Part shown: piece after piece, positions 35,959 through 47,640 of the stretch
How positions within the stretch are numbered: the stretch's first letter is position 1
How the letters are laid out: each line of letters opens with the position of its first letter
Assembly: GCA_949357655.1 (NCBI GenBank)
Contig: CASHTG010000012.1
Location: 2,852,001-2,916,000, forward strand
Source: Parascedosporium putredinis
Lineage: Eukaryota > Ascomycota > Sordariomycetes > Microascales > Microascaceae
Direction of reading: 5' to 3'
DNA: 64,000 nucleotides
Notes under the pieces: generated by a model
What the model saw: the letters and a program-made list of their open reading frames with translations, nothing else
Told to the model about the DNA's origin: nothing
Database searches by the model: none
Translations under genes and position numbers: made by a program

Positions 35959-37179
35959 GTGCCTGTTAGGCCTGTCTGGCTCAAGTCGCCCGTGCCCAAT
36001 GTCGTTTGATCATCTTTCTTATCGCAGCCTCGTACGCTCGATTGGATGAGCGGAAGGCGATGGGCACCAAGGTGGGCCTTGCCGGATTCATTTGTGCGAC
36101 CGTCGCCGTTGCATCTCTCTACGATATCATGCCCGCGAAGAGTAGTTGTTCTTTTTTCCCCTAGAGAAAGCCGTTTAAGAGCTATTCACTCCGTTCATTT
36201 TTGAACCTACACACCCCATAATACCCAAGACCAGATTATGAAGATACCACATACACTATGATTACATACCCCTTTGTTTTTGGAGGCCAAGTTGCTTGTT
36301 TTTTTCTCTCCCAATTTCATGTCGAAGCATGTTGTTCTTTTATAACAAGGGCTGGCCGCCTAATTGCACAATGACGTTCCTTTTAACACCACCCTCCCTT
36401 GGATTTTGCCTCCAGACGCTGAATCGACAGCTGGAGTTGTTTGGGGGATTGAAATCTTGCCATATTGTATAGTCTAAACCAGACTCCTAATAAAACCCCC
36501 TTTTCTCAAGCTGTTCATGGCCAAAGTAAAGTTCAAAAGCTCTTGGTGCTCCCTTGTGCGTGTTAGCGGTCCTGCCGAACCGTCCAAATCTCTTCAATGT
36601 TGTTGACGGAGTCCCCTGGCCTGGCGCTGTTCGCAATGTACATGTACCAATTGATGGATCCATCAATGTTGGCTGGAATGTCTGTTTTCGGCCAGGCTAC
36701 ACAGCCCGTAGGATGCCGCAAAGATTTAACGGAAGGTTTTAAAGCAGATATCCATTGTAATAAGAATTAATCAAGCTTCGTACAAACATGAAATTTTGAA
36801 TTCCCTTCCACGTAGAGCTGTCGGCAAACGAAAGCCGGGGTTCGCGACCGGGGCCGAAGCCCGCGACACTATCCCGCATCCGAACAAATGGGGCGAACCT
36901 GTCACATGGATCCATTCCATTCTTGGGTTCCCCGCCGGAGATTTACTCAGTTCCGAGGCATCTGGGGAACCAGCCGGCGGGGTCTGGACTTGATCAAGGG
37001 CGAATTCCCCAACAACGCGGATTCGATGATTGAGCTATACGTTCACAGATCGATCACCTCACACTCCTCGCACCAGATTCACTCCCTAACTTTCCTCCCT
37101 TACCCACTGTTCGATTTTTTTTAAAGAACAATTGACCGTCGCCTGTTGTTCCGTCCTCTCCATAACATATCCTAGAACG
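35959..37179. other. Intergenic, no gene seen
   Basis: 3' region of the MARVEL gene and 5' region of the acyl-CoA dehydrogenase gene. It contains two adjacent perfect palindromes, GTACATGTAC (36638-36647) and TTGATGGATCCATCAA (36651-36666). Confidence 0.5.
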
Positions 37180-39440
37180 ATGAAGGCGTCATCAAGTGAC
37201 CAGGGCTTCTTCCAAGAAGCGCCAGTGCTAGTGAACCAGTTTCACGACGATGTAGTGTTCCAGCGAGCGTTTAAATGTGCGTCCTCTACCTCTCAGTATC
37301 TCTAGTGGTTTCCACGCCATTGGCTGGTGCCATCAACGGATCTATCCATGGATGTCTTTTATAGACACAAACATAGCTACTCATGCTAATCAATATCCGT
37401 TATTTCGGGGCGGCTCAAAGTGTTTCTTCCCCAGCAAGTAGCTAATAGGAACGCCTCTGAGATTGAGAACTTGGGCGAGGAGGTCATCTCGGACCAAATC
37501 TTCAACTGGATTACGGATTCGGAGACGAATAAGCCGTACCTCAAGGAAGCGGCCGGGATGCTTTCGGCAAGTGGAAGGGGACCTCATCGTCGGCGAGGGA
37601 TGGAGGAAACTCCAAGAGTTTGGAATTGAGAAAGGGTAAGAAGCCTATTTACGGCGATTCTCTCCAAATGCCACAAATGGCATGAGGAAGCCGTGTTCCC
37701 GTCGTCAGCGGTATTGGTGGTGGCGAGTCGAGCATGGGCTAAATCTCGTCTTGTAGAATCGTTGCCGTCGGCTATGGCAAGGAAGACGGTGCCTACTCTC
37801 GGGTAGTTCAGTTTCTAAGGTATGGACGTTTCGCGCCTTTCCCAGTCACCGACGCACAGTCAATCCACGAGGCGCGCAACCCAGTCGAGCTCACAAACAT
37901 TCCAGGATCCACCTCTGGACACCCTCCGCAAGCTTAGTAACGTGCCCGTCCGCCATGCACGACGGCGCCCTCCGCCTCCTCCAAGTCCACCTCGCCAACC
38001 CCAAGCTCGACGACGAGAGGCGCCAGGTCTTCCAAAACGCCGTCGACCACCTGCTCTCCCGGGACCCCGCGTCGGCTGGACAAGCGGCCAGTGGATGACG
38101 GAGAGGACGGGCGGCAGCGACGTGTCCCTCACCGAAACCCTCGCGACGCTCGACCCGTCCCGCGCCGCCGGATGGGCCAGCGTCAAGGAAGGAGTGGCTC
38201 TCGGGCCGTGGTCGCTGTCGGGCTTCAAGTGGTTCTCCAGCGCCACCGACTCCAACATGACGGTGCTGCTGGCCAAGACGCCCAAGGGCCTCAGCGCATT
38301 CTACGCGCCGATGCGGAGGTCCAACCCCGAGGCCAAGAGCATCACGGGACGACGCCTCGGGGATGAGGGCACCGAGCTCAACGGGATCCGCATCTCGCGT
38401 CTCAAGAACAAGTTTGGCACGCAATCTCTGCCGACGGCCGAGCTCGAGCTTAATGGTATGCGTGGGTGGCTGCTCGGCGCCGAGGGCAAGGGGATTCATC
38501 AAATCAGCACGATATTGAACATTACGCGAATCTACTCCGCCGTGAGCGGCGTGGGGTTCCTCGGGAGGGGGTTCGGCGTGGCCAAGGCCTATGCCAAGGT
38601 CCGCTCCGTGGGCGCGGGTCGCGGCCGACGGATGGTCCTCTCCGAGAGCCCTCTCCACATGCGCACTCTGGCCAACATCGCGGCAGAGTACCAGGGCCTC
38701 ATGCACTTGTCCATGCTATCGGCCTATACCCTGGGTCTCGAAGAACAGGCGGTTCCTGCCGTCGAGCTCAGCGAAGCGCTGAAGAAGATCACCCCGGAGC
38801 CCAAGCACGTCTCGCCCCTTCTCCGCGTCATCTCGCAGGTCGCCAAGGGCTACGTGTGCAAGAACTCCATCACGCAACTCTACGCTTGCATGGAATCCTT
38901 GGGAGGCGTCGGATACCTGAACAACGAGGAGCAGGAATACCTCAACATTTCCAAGCTGTACCGTGATTGCTGCGTCTTATCCATCTGGGAGGGCACCACT
39001 GATGTCTTGTCCACCGACTTTATCCGCGCGGTGAAGCACCCGAACGGCGGCCAAGATTGCATCGACGCGCTCGACAGCTTTTGGAAAACGCCGGCATCGC
39101 ATCCATGGAAGGCGATTCTCGGCTTGGCAACTGGAAGCCGCTGCAGGCGTGGAAGGCGATCAAGGCCCGGTTCGCGGCGGAGACGCAGGAGCAGCTCATG
39201 AGCGAGGCGAGGCAGATTCTCTGGGTCGTTGCCGAGATTCTCATCACGGCGCTTCTCTTTGTGGATGCGGAGAGCGACAAGAGCCCTGTCGCGTCCGACG
39301 TGCTCCACAGGTTTGTCGTCTTCAAGGGCCTGGGCGGCGTTCAGGCCGGAATCAAGGGCGAGGGAGATAGGCTGGCCAAGGACCAGGCTATCGTATATGG
39401 CCAGGTTTATCTTCACCTGCGGCGAGGCTCTGAGGAATAA
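37180..39440 (+). CDS. AidB-like acyl-CoA dehydrogenase
   Basis: Flavoprotein of the acyl-CoA dehydrogenase superfamily, AidB branch. E. coli AidB is induced by alkylating agents and binds DNA; whether fungal members repair DNA or oxidise acyl-CoA is open. Exons: 37180-37276, 37421-37635, 37757-37819 and 37907-39440, with GT-AG introns. Markers: N-terminal GFFQEAPVLVNQFHDDVVFQ; WTSGQWMTERTGGSDVSLTE, the FAD-contacting region of AidB; ALGPWSLSGFKWFSSATDSN; SESPLHMRTLANIAAEYQG; and the C-terminal LSIWEGTTDVLSTD. About 620 residues. Frame changes near 37550, 37578, 38073 and 39083 each equal one missing base; the one at 38073 is in the same GACCCCGCGTCG context as in the repeat-protein gene. It lies about 1.1 kb upstream of NTH1 on the same strand. 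It is a gene, not a pseudogene, in my judgement. Confidence 0.93.
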
Positions 39441-40562
39441 GGGCCATCTACTTTACTTGCAATGGAATGGGAATCACCAATACAAACCTTTTGTGCGATA
39501 CCACGCGAGATAATGTCATTTTTAATCTTAGGGTATGTGAATACGTAGTAAAAACGCCGTTTGTACATGCAAAATGTAAAATTAATCTTGTTATCCTGAA
39601 TTCCATCATCTACATGTAGTTCAAATTGTGATTTATTGTTTGTGAGGTGTAAACTACCAGCCTTTCTCGTTTCTCTCTCTCCCCATCTTTCTCCCCTCGT
39701 ATGTATCGAAAATCACGCCCTTAGCCGAGGTACATGTAGTCATCACTGGTCTCTTGTTTCCCTAAGTTGGCCTTCCACGGAAAAATCCAAGGCTGCTGTT
39801 ATGTTTGATCAAGGCGTATCGAGGTAGACAAAGCCTAGATGTGTCCGCTCCACGATGGGCTAGAAGATGGAAAGAACCCTGGTGTAATGGTTCTACTTGT
39901 CTGTCCTCTGCAAGTAAAATCTGCTTAGTCGTCCAACATGCGGCAGGGAGGCGTGGGCCTAAAGAATTTGAAGGCTGTGGCGTACACGATTCTAAATCTC
40001 AAGTCTTGTCTCTCGACTCAATGAAGAATCAATTGCTCTTCCCCACGGCTTGTTTGACGCCTGGAGATGCCAGCATGCCTCACAGGCAGCAACGTACCGG
40101 CTGCATCCCACACCAGTTCCAAGTCCCCGGAACCGGGATATCATTGGTAAACGAGCGCGGGACGTTGATTGGGGGAGAAGACAGCAGTGGCGAGCTGGAA
40201 ATCCTAGCCAGTCGCCAGTCGCCAGGCAGGCAATCAAGCCACTTTGGGACAGACAAGACAATTGCAACCACGTCCAGCGGGTGCTCGGAGTTCTGGCCTA
40301 TCACAGCAGACCTATTTCATCAATCGCCTGGACGGCAGAGACGTTTCGTACACCTGGGGCGCGTCTGTGCCTGGTTCTGGGGAAACGCCATTGATGGACC
40401 CTTTTTTGGGAAGACCAATTTGTCCTGCACACAATTTCTCGACACCCGATACCCCGTGAACTCCAAGGTGCCTTTCTCCCAGGGGGTCGATCAATCCTCC
40501 TCTGTGTTATCAGCAGTTTTAAATGCTGTGCTCTCAGTCATTCTTCTCTTTCTTCTTTGTTT
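39441..40562. other. Intergenic between AidB-like gene and NTH1
   Basis: No gene seen. Two TACATGTA palindromes lie at 39611 and 39731 just beyond the 3' end of the AidB-like gene. A stretch near 39893 resembles the D-arm of a tRNA but lacks a T-arm. Confidence 0.5.
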
Positions 40563-42210
40563 ATGCTCAGTAGGTTTCGTTTCTTTGCCATGCCTGCACA
40601 AAGAGCCACACGGGAGACCTCCCGCTTTTCGCGGCCCCGAGCGCCTCCTCCCAGCAGCCCACCCGCCGCATCACCCGCGCATCGCTTTCCAAGTTTTCCT
40701 ACGGCGCCGACGCCGATACGAAAGCAGCCATCCGCTCGACTCTGAAAGAGGAGGGCGAGCCCGATTTGCGCCTCGGTTCCGACATCGAAGATGCCGTCAC
40801 GACAGTCTCCCGCAAACGCAGGAGGCTCACAGCCCGGGACGGTGGCAGCGATCTCGTCGTCGCCAAGGTCGAGCCCGCCACGGACGAATCCTCGACCGCC
40901 CTCTCCTCGCCCACGAAAGAGTCGTCTGCGCGGAACCCACCCCGCCGAGCGCGAAAACCCGCACGTAAAACTCAGGACCCCGAGACCGGGAGACGACCGT
41001 ATCGCCACCGTCCGACTGGGAGGAAATGTACAATACGGTTCTCGCCATGCGCCAGCCCGGCGGGGTGGCTTCCAACGCCGCGGTTGATACTATGGGGTGC
41101 GAGCGCCTGGCCGACCCCAACGCTAGCCCCCGTGATCAGCGATTCCATACCCTAGTGTCTCTGATGCTGTCGAGCCAGACAAAGGATACGACGAATGCTG
41201 TGGTGATGGCGAAGCTCAAGACAGAGCTCCCGCCATACCGAGAGGGTGCCCCGCCGGGGCTGAACCTGGAGAACATGCTCGCGGTGGAGCCCAATCTACT
41301 CAACCAATTCATCTGGGCCGTCGGCTTCCACAACAACAAGACCAAGTACGTTTGTCCCCCACCCTCACCCCTGATGCCACTGATGTTCTTCTCTATAGAT
41401 AGGGCGGTAGTAGCTAATATAACCTCGCCTATATGTAGATATCTCAAGCAAGCCGCCGAGATTCTCCGGGATAAATGGAATGGTGACATCCCCGACACTA
41501 TCGAAGGCCTGGTATCCCTCCCTGGCGTCGGCCCCAAGATGGCTCACCTATGCATGTCCGTGGCCTGGAACCGCACCGAGGGCATCGGCGTGGACGTCCA
41601 CGTTCACCGCATCACCAACCTCTGGGGATGGAACAAGACGCGCAACCCTGAAGAAACCCGCCTGGCCCTTCAGTCATGGCTGCCGCGCGACAAGTGGCGG
41701 CAGATTAATTGGCTACTGGTAGGGTTCGGGCAGGCCGTGTGCCTACCTGTAGGGAGGAAATGCGGCCGGTGTGACCTGGGGCTCAATGGCTTGTGCAAGG
41801 CCGCGGATAGGGGCAAGGTCGCAGAGGGCAGGAAGGCGCGGGCAGGTATGGATCTCAAGGTCGAGAAAGTGGAGGCCAAGATCAAGATCGATGAGGGGGA
41901 CGATCTGAAGACAGAGGAGACCAAGGAAGAGGTCAAGGACGGGATCATGGATGAGGTAAAGCCGAGCGTAGCGGTGAAGAAGGAAGATGAGGACGAGTAT
42001 GGCGAGGAGTCTGAGCGGAAGATGACGAACGGGAGATTGGCGCATCGTGTCAAGATGGAGGTCTCGGAAGACGACGCCAGGGAGAATCTCGCCAACCTAC
42101 AAGATGTCAAGCCTACCGCTGCATCAATAAGTCCTCCAGGGACACCTTCCATAGCGCATCCTAGCGAGGCGCGAAGGAGAGGCGGCCGGACAAGGAGAAG
42201 CCTGAGGTGA
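40563..42210 (+). CDS. nth1: Endonuclease III homologue (DNA glycosylase/AP lyase)
   Basis: Removes oxidised pyrimidines and cuts the abasic site in base-excision repair, in nucleus and mitochondria (family knowledge). Exon 1 ends at 41345; the intron is 41346-41438 (GTACGT to ATGTAG); exon 2 runs to 42210. Two in-frame starts: ATG 40563 ([15 protein letters not shown], basic and hydrophobic, possible mitochondrial presequence) and ATG 40590. Catalytic features: helix-hairpin-helix [10 protein letters not shown] with the nucleophilic Lys, the active-site Asp in GVDVHVHRI, and a 4Fe-4S loop C-x6-C-x2-C-x7-C ([19 protein letters not shown]). The C-terminal 130 residues are highly charged, rich in Lys, Glu and Asp with repeated V-K-x-E motifs. 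Frame changes in CCCC runs near 40645 and 40980 are single missing bases. About 530 residues. Confidence 0.94.
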
Positions 42211-44370
42211 AATGGCTAGATATACCACCAACATTGAAGTTGTTACGATACCTAATGTTACATGTACACTGAGCACCGCTGGAACAGACCAGAAAGACCC
42301 CTTGACGATACTTTATCCAACCTATGATATTGATGTCCTCCCAAGGCTTCCTCATCGGCTGCCATTGATCAAACTTCCAACTTCCGTTTTAGTGCGGGGA
42401 TTAGCCGCCGAGAGGTTAGCGTATGGATTGAGGACATGTCCATAAATAACGGCGGAAATTAAGTGGTCCCGGGACTCTCCATAGAATCTTCCGGAAAGGA
42501 ACGAGATGAGGCGAAAGAATTCGCCACCATCTGTTTCTTTGCGCCTCTGCGCAAAGGGAGAAATTTCATATGCCAATATTACAAAGCAAGGAGAAACCTT
42601 GAGGACAAGACTCTCCTTGATTCCCTTTCGGCAAGGATACCCGGGCATATAACAAGTCTGGCGGGCAAATTGCCGCAGATTGGCAGACCGCTCCGGGCTC
42701 CGGCCAATTTCGAGAGCGTCTTGTATTATAGTAGAAAATGGAGTCGAGGATACGGATACGGGAAATCTACAAGCGATGCCCAGCCAAGGCAAATCGAGCT
42801 GAACCACCCACTCCCACTCCGCTAACTCCAGTATATCCCCGATTTCCCGCCCCCTTTGCCCGACATGGACGGTACAAGCTTGTTAATTTGATGCAAGTCA
42901 CAAGCATGTGTGCATCTAGCGTGGCGTTTTTGATTTTTTTGTTTCTTCTTTTTCCCGTCTCTTGTGGCAAAGAGGAAACTTTTTTTTCTTGGCCTCAATA
43001 GCACTCTACGTTGTGGCGGCGGGAAATAAACAAATATCACCATTGTCAACATCGAGGATCCCAGATTTGAAAGAGATCCATTGTCCGCTGTGGTAATTTT
43101 GGTCTGCCTAAACAGTTCGACTCACCTGATCACATGTGACGCGTGATGTGGACGAGACGAGCTCATGGAGTCCAAGGCGGTCTGGAGCATTGGGCATGAG
43201 CCAGCATTCGACGGGACGGACATGGGCATGGGTAGATGATGGGATGGTGGGTGGGCGGGCGCGGCATGTACTAAAATGGGGGTTTATGAGGAATTCCTAC
43301 CCCAGTCTTTACGAATCTGTTGGGCAGATCGGCCAAGTCGCTACCAAGAGCGGTGAGTCCGAATTGGTGATGCGACATCGGTGAAAATGGAAGCCATTCT
43401 CGAGGCCTCCATATGCGGATGATATTGCACTCCACCACTGAGAGCCTACACGATGATAGAAATAACGGGTTTAGCACTAAGTTTGGGAGTTTGGGAGTTT
43501 GAGGGTTCGAGGGTTCGAAGCCTACATGTAGGTTATAGACCGCCAACTGAGTATTATGAGAACCAGCCGGTTCTGTAAGCGTGCCTTTGGTCGCACTAAC
43601 TCTTCAAACGATCAAGCTACGCTGCGAAACTTATCGACGGGCCTGGGTGTAAACTTGGAATGAGGCAGCATGACTTGCCCCAAAAAATGGTTGATGTTCA
43701 AGGTTCAATGGTATACACAAGCCGTTGTCGGCCCAACATATGTACAAGGTTGTCAGAAGCACTGGACGCTATGCTCAGGAAGGGACTAAGCAAGAGGTGG
43801 TATGGTGAATAGAAGGAGAATAAACAAGATGATGATTCATTAATGTGTTTAAGTGGAAACGATGCCCTGGACGCCGTGCCACGTACAAAGGCAGATTCGA
43901 CTGCCTTCTTCGTTAAGAAAAGGAAGAAAAAAGGAACTGAGAGAAAAGGAAATCTAATAATACAAGGTCGCGGGGCGAGGGGAGGCGAGGGCAATGTCGC
44001 CCTAGTTGCCAGTCCCTAGCTCGCCCGCTTCGGAGGAGCGATCTCTCGTGAGAAGGCTACGGAATATGTGTAGCCCGCCTTTCTAAGATGGTCGCGTACA
44101 TGATGGTTGGTGATTGGTGACGTCGAGCTTCTTCAAAGACTGGCTCTTTCAGTCGACTCGGATTTGAGGGTCCGGGAGCAGAGCTTAGGGGCTCATGGAT
44201 TTCCGCCGAACGTATAGTCCCACCCGATGCCAAAAATCGCTTCGGCTCGGCCTGCGCTGTGTGGTAAGAGGATGATGCGGGGGTCGTTTCAGGAGCCACC
44301 CATTACTGTGTCGGGAGAGGACGAGCCAGTCGATGCTAGTTCATCGTCGTCGTCATCATCGTAGTCTTCA
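42211..44370. other. Intergenic, no gene seen
   Basis: Convergent ends of NTH1 and the AN1 gene lie in it. TACATGTA palindromes at 42259 and 43523; the latter follows short tandem copies of GGGAGTTT and GAGGGTTC (43481-43520). No open frame looks conserved. Confidence 0.5.
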
Positions 44371-44742
44371 TTATACACCCTTAATGACCTGGGTGCGCTC
44401 GCTTTGGAGCTGTGCGGCATTTCGCTCGTGGGATTGCTTTTTGCACTGGAGCATACTAAGTCAGCCAACTCGTCACTTGCAAAGGTATCGCAAAGCCCCA
44501 CTAGCCACCACTGGGGCCCCGTGTCGGCGAACAGAGCCGGCGGGTGGGCGTGGACAAGGCGGCGCTGAGCTGGGCCAAATCAAAATCAGGGCAACCTACG
44601 TCTTCAAGGCCGTCGCACTTGTGGTCCTCGAGCAGGCGGTGCTTGCTGCAAAGTGGCCCCGGCAAAAGCCGCAGTCACCGACGATGCGCTGGGCAGCGGA
44701 GGGGCACTCCTTGAAGTTGCAGCGGTTCTTCCTGGGAGCCAT
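44371..44742 (-). CDS. AN1-type zinc-finger protein
   Basis: Small protein consisting almost only of an AN1 zinc finger, resembling the C-terminal part of yeast Tmc1; AN1 proteins bind ubiquitin/proteasome partners and respond to stress (family knowledge). Exon 1 is 44742-44600: MAPRKNRCNFKECPSAAQRI, then GDCGFCRGHF. After one missing T at TTTGC (about 44660) the finger continues SKHRLLEDHKCDGLED. Intron 44599-44446 (GTAGGT to CTCCAG). Exon 2, 44445-44371, encodes CKKQSHERNAAQLQSERTQV and IKGV. Total about 72 residues. All Cys/His ligands of an AN1 finger are present once the missing base is allowed. The 3' flank has a (GAC/GAT)n tract. Without the correction the frame stops early at the end of exon 1. 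Confidence 0.9.
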
Positions 44743-47040
44743 GATGTGTCGAATAACGAAAGCGTGTGTGGACGTTCAAGTTCTCGTGCAAGAATCGAGT
44801 CTGCGCTCCTGTGTGTTTGTCCCGAGGAATCCGAGGTTACCACAGGTCGATAGACGGTTCGGTATAAGTCAGGCACCGAAAAGAGGTAGCAAGCAAAAGC
44901 CAATAATTTGCGAAGGAGTCGAGTGTGGTTAAAAGGTGAAGAGAGGAGACGAAGGGGGAGTGGCTTGAGGTCGGGTTTTATGGAGCCTGAAGTCCTGGAG
45001 AAAGGTCGCTGATTTGTAATGAGTCAGAGAAGAAGGAAGCCGAGATGGGAAGAAAGTAAAAGAGGGAGGAGCGAGAGAGAAACTCGGGAGGCGAGCGGAG
45101 AGCATGTACTAAATAGTGAGGTGCCCAGATCGGGCCCCAGGGAGACACTTGTGCAAAGTCCTCGGCCTCCTCATGGCCACGCCGACGTGTTCATGGAGGC
45201 AGTGACTGGGCCTAATGTCCAAACCGGGGGTACGGAGTGACAAGTCCAGTTCAAGGGGGTGGTAACAGGAATTCAGGAAGGCTGACGCAACAGAATGCTC
45301 TTCCGGATGAGTCGACGAGTTTATTAGTGTCTAGTAATGCTACCGTGGCTTGGTTTTTGGGGTCACAGTACAAAACCGAGGCGACACTTCCCTTGCAGGA
45401 TTAGGCGTTGGGTTAGGCGAGGCTAGCTAGGCGTACACCCACCCCCGTCCACCCAAGGACCCAAGGATAGTGGGGGTGGATGCAAGGCAAGCCAAGGGTG
45501 CAGTGGCTTTCGGCAGCAAGGCGGGTAGCAATCTCGCACGTGAGCCTGCCTGAAGGGACCAGCCAGAGAGGAGAGAGCCAGAAGAGGAATCGAAAGGCTC
45601 GCTCCAGTTGCTGGCTCGTGAACATTCTGCTTCGAGACGAGGTCCTCCCACTTCCCATTGTCAAATGGAGACGGGAAATCAAGAGGGCCAGTCGAGACGG
45701 CTCCCGGCCCTGCGCGAATCGGCGGTCAGTGGCGGGCCAGCAGTCAAGGAGCAAGGAGAGGTACTCCATTCCAAGACAACCCAGCCCGAGGCTAGCGAGC
45801 ACCGGTTCGTTCCCGATCCGATCGAGCAATCATTCCAACGTTGATTGACACGAGGTATACTGTGCTCTTAGGTTCAAATTCCCACACTTGACACTACTTG
45901 ACACTCAAATGGATGTATTCTGCCCTCAAAGTCAACGACTTGGTAAGTTGGCGATGCTACTAGACGCTTCTAGATTAACAAAGAACTTTGCAAGTAAGTG
46001 ACTTTGGATAAACGAGTGCCTAGACACCAGCATCGGGGGAATGAAATTTGTCAGCCTAGAATCCTCTGCAATACTAGGTATCAATAGCCTGACTGCCTCA
46101 CGGGAATTGACCCTTTCTCACTAAACGGCCAGTCAGAAGAGAACCGGAGAAGAAAACCACCAGGATAGCGCTGTCAAGGAATGTGGCCGTCGCCGTTGTC
46201 TCATCAAACTTCCACGGCTATACAAGTAGAATTACCACTGGGGAATGGCCGGGACGACCAGGACCAAGGACCCAACAAGCCGGTCGACCGATAGGAAGGG
46301 AGATTGCGATTGGACCTTGGGACGGTTCACACAAAATGCACGGAGTACCGTACCGTCCCATACCATCCAGCGTATAGCCTACATACAGCCCGATACCAAT
46401 AATCTGCTAGAGCTGCGACTATGCCAGGCCGGAAGTCGGCCCTCTAAGAGCGATCTTTGGAGGCGCCCGCAAGTTGTAGCCCTCACCGCTCGCTTTCACC
46501 CTGCAGCGCAGGGTGAAGAGGTGCTCCGGAAAGACGGGCGTTGATTGTGCAAGCACTCTGGGAAATCACGGAAGGACAACCAGCGCACGTCAGGTCAGCG
46601 AAAGCCAGCCCCTAATTTCAGTAGCTGGGGAAGGCTGCCAAATTGAGGTTAAAAGATTTCGAGGATTGAAGGGGCTCTTTGCAGTGGCGGACTTGGCAGG
46701 CGACACGGAGAAACCTATAGTGGTACGACGGAAGAATGACCAAGACCCTTATGAGCGGTTTGTTCTTTTCCAATTCTGACGGGTTAGCGATGATGCTGTC
46801 ATAGGTGTGACATTTTGAATAGCCAAGGAAGGGAACAGGAGCCCGCTTCGTGGGCCGGAAGCCGGGGTCGGCGATGACAACGATGTTACGCCTTTTTAGT
46901 GACTAAAATGAACACGGCTCTCTCTAAAATAGAGCAAATGCAAGAATCAATCTCGGGGATAGAGGTCAGCGAGGGTTGACAAAATAAAATCTTGGAGGCA
47001 TTCGAGGCTGTCACGATCCTCGCCTGATGATTGATTGATC
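44743..47040. other. Intergenic, no gene seen
   Basis: Upstream region of the AN1 gene (purine-rich 44930-45110) and further sequence with only short unconvincing frames. Confidence 0.5.
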
Positions 47041-47640
47041 AAGTCTCTTGGTATCCTCGGGGCATTTTCCCACGACACAGCAGGTGGGCTCCCTGGAGAA
47101 CCGTCTTGCGCCCCACTTCCTGCACTTCCTGGCTTCGTCGGTCCCCAGATGATCGTCTGTGCCCAGTTTGTTGATGACCGGCCGATTTTCTCTTTAGCGA
47201 TGCTGCCGCTAAAATGTTGTAGGCGCTAATCCGCCAATCCGTGCGTGGAGCGAACCTAGTGTTTAGGATTTTTATTGCCATGTCGTGGGAAGACGGACTT
47301 TTGACTGTTGGATCAGACAGGAGCGTGATACACTGCTCAGACATGCTAATCCCTCCTTCTTCTGTATCATTGAGTAGCTGCTGAAAGAGAGTTCATGGCC
47401 AACTCTGTTGATCAACCCAAGATGTTTAATGAGAACATTGAGATGAGATGGATCCATCGTCGTTCTATCTATCACCCTAAAACCCCCTTTGATTCTCTCA
47501 TGCTCGGCCCACTTTACAAATAGTATCGTTTTGTCATCCTTGAGTAAAGGAAGGAACAACCCATGATTAAATTGGGAGGAAATGGCAGAATGGAAGCCCT
47601 CAATTCCGGAAGGCGCACTTTTGATCATGACTCGGAATAT
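47041..47640 (-). other. Possible gene fragment, unrecognised
   Basis: Two minus-strand frames give ordinary-looking protein: one from 47628 (GIEGFHSAISSQFNHGLFLP ... WAEHERIKGGFRVIDRTT ... HLGLINRVGHEL) and then, after a single frame change near 47390, LNDTEEGGISMSEQCITLLS and MAIKILNTRFAPRTDWRISA. The amino-acid make-up and continuity suggest coding or once-coding sequence, about 150 residues, without a clear start or end. I do not recognise the family. It could be the remnant of a larger gene. Confidence 0.35.

Noticed and set aside
37891..38706. 271-codon minus-strand frame
   Set aside because: Antisense shadow of the AidB-like gene, produced by GC-rich codons.
39890..39945. Possible tRNA (TGGTGTAATGGTT resembles a D-arm)
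   Set aside because: No acceptor-stem pairing and no GTTCRANNC T-loop at the right distance.
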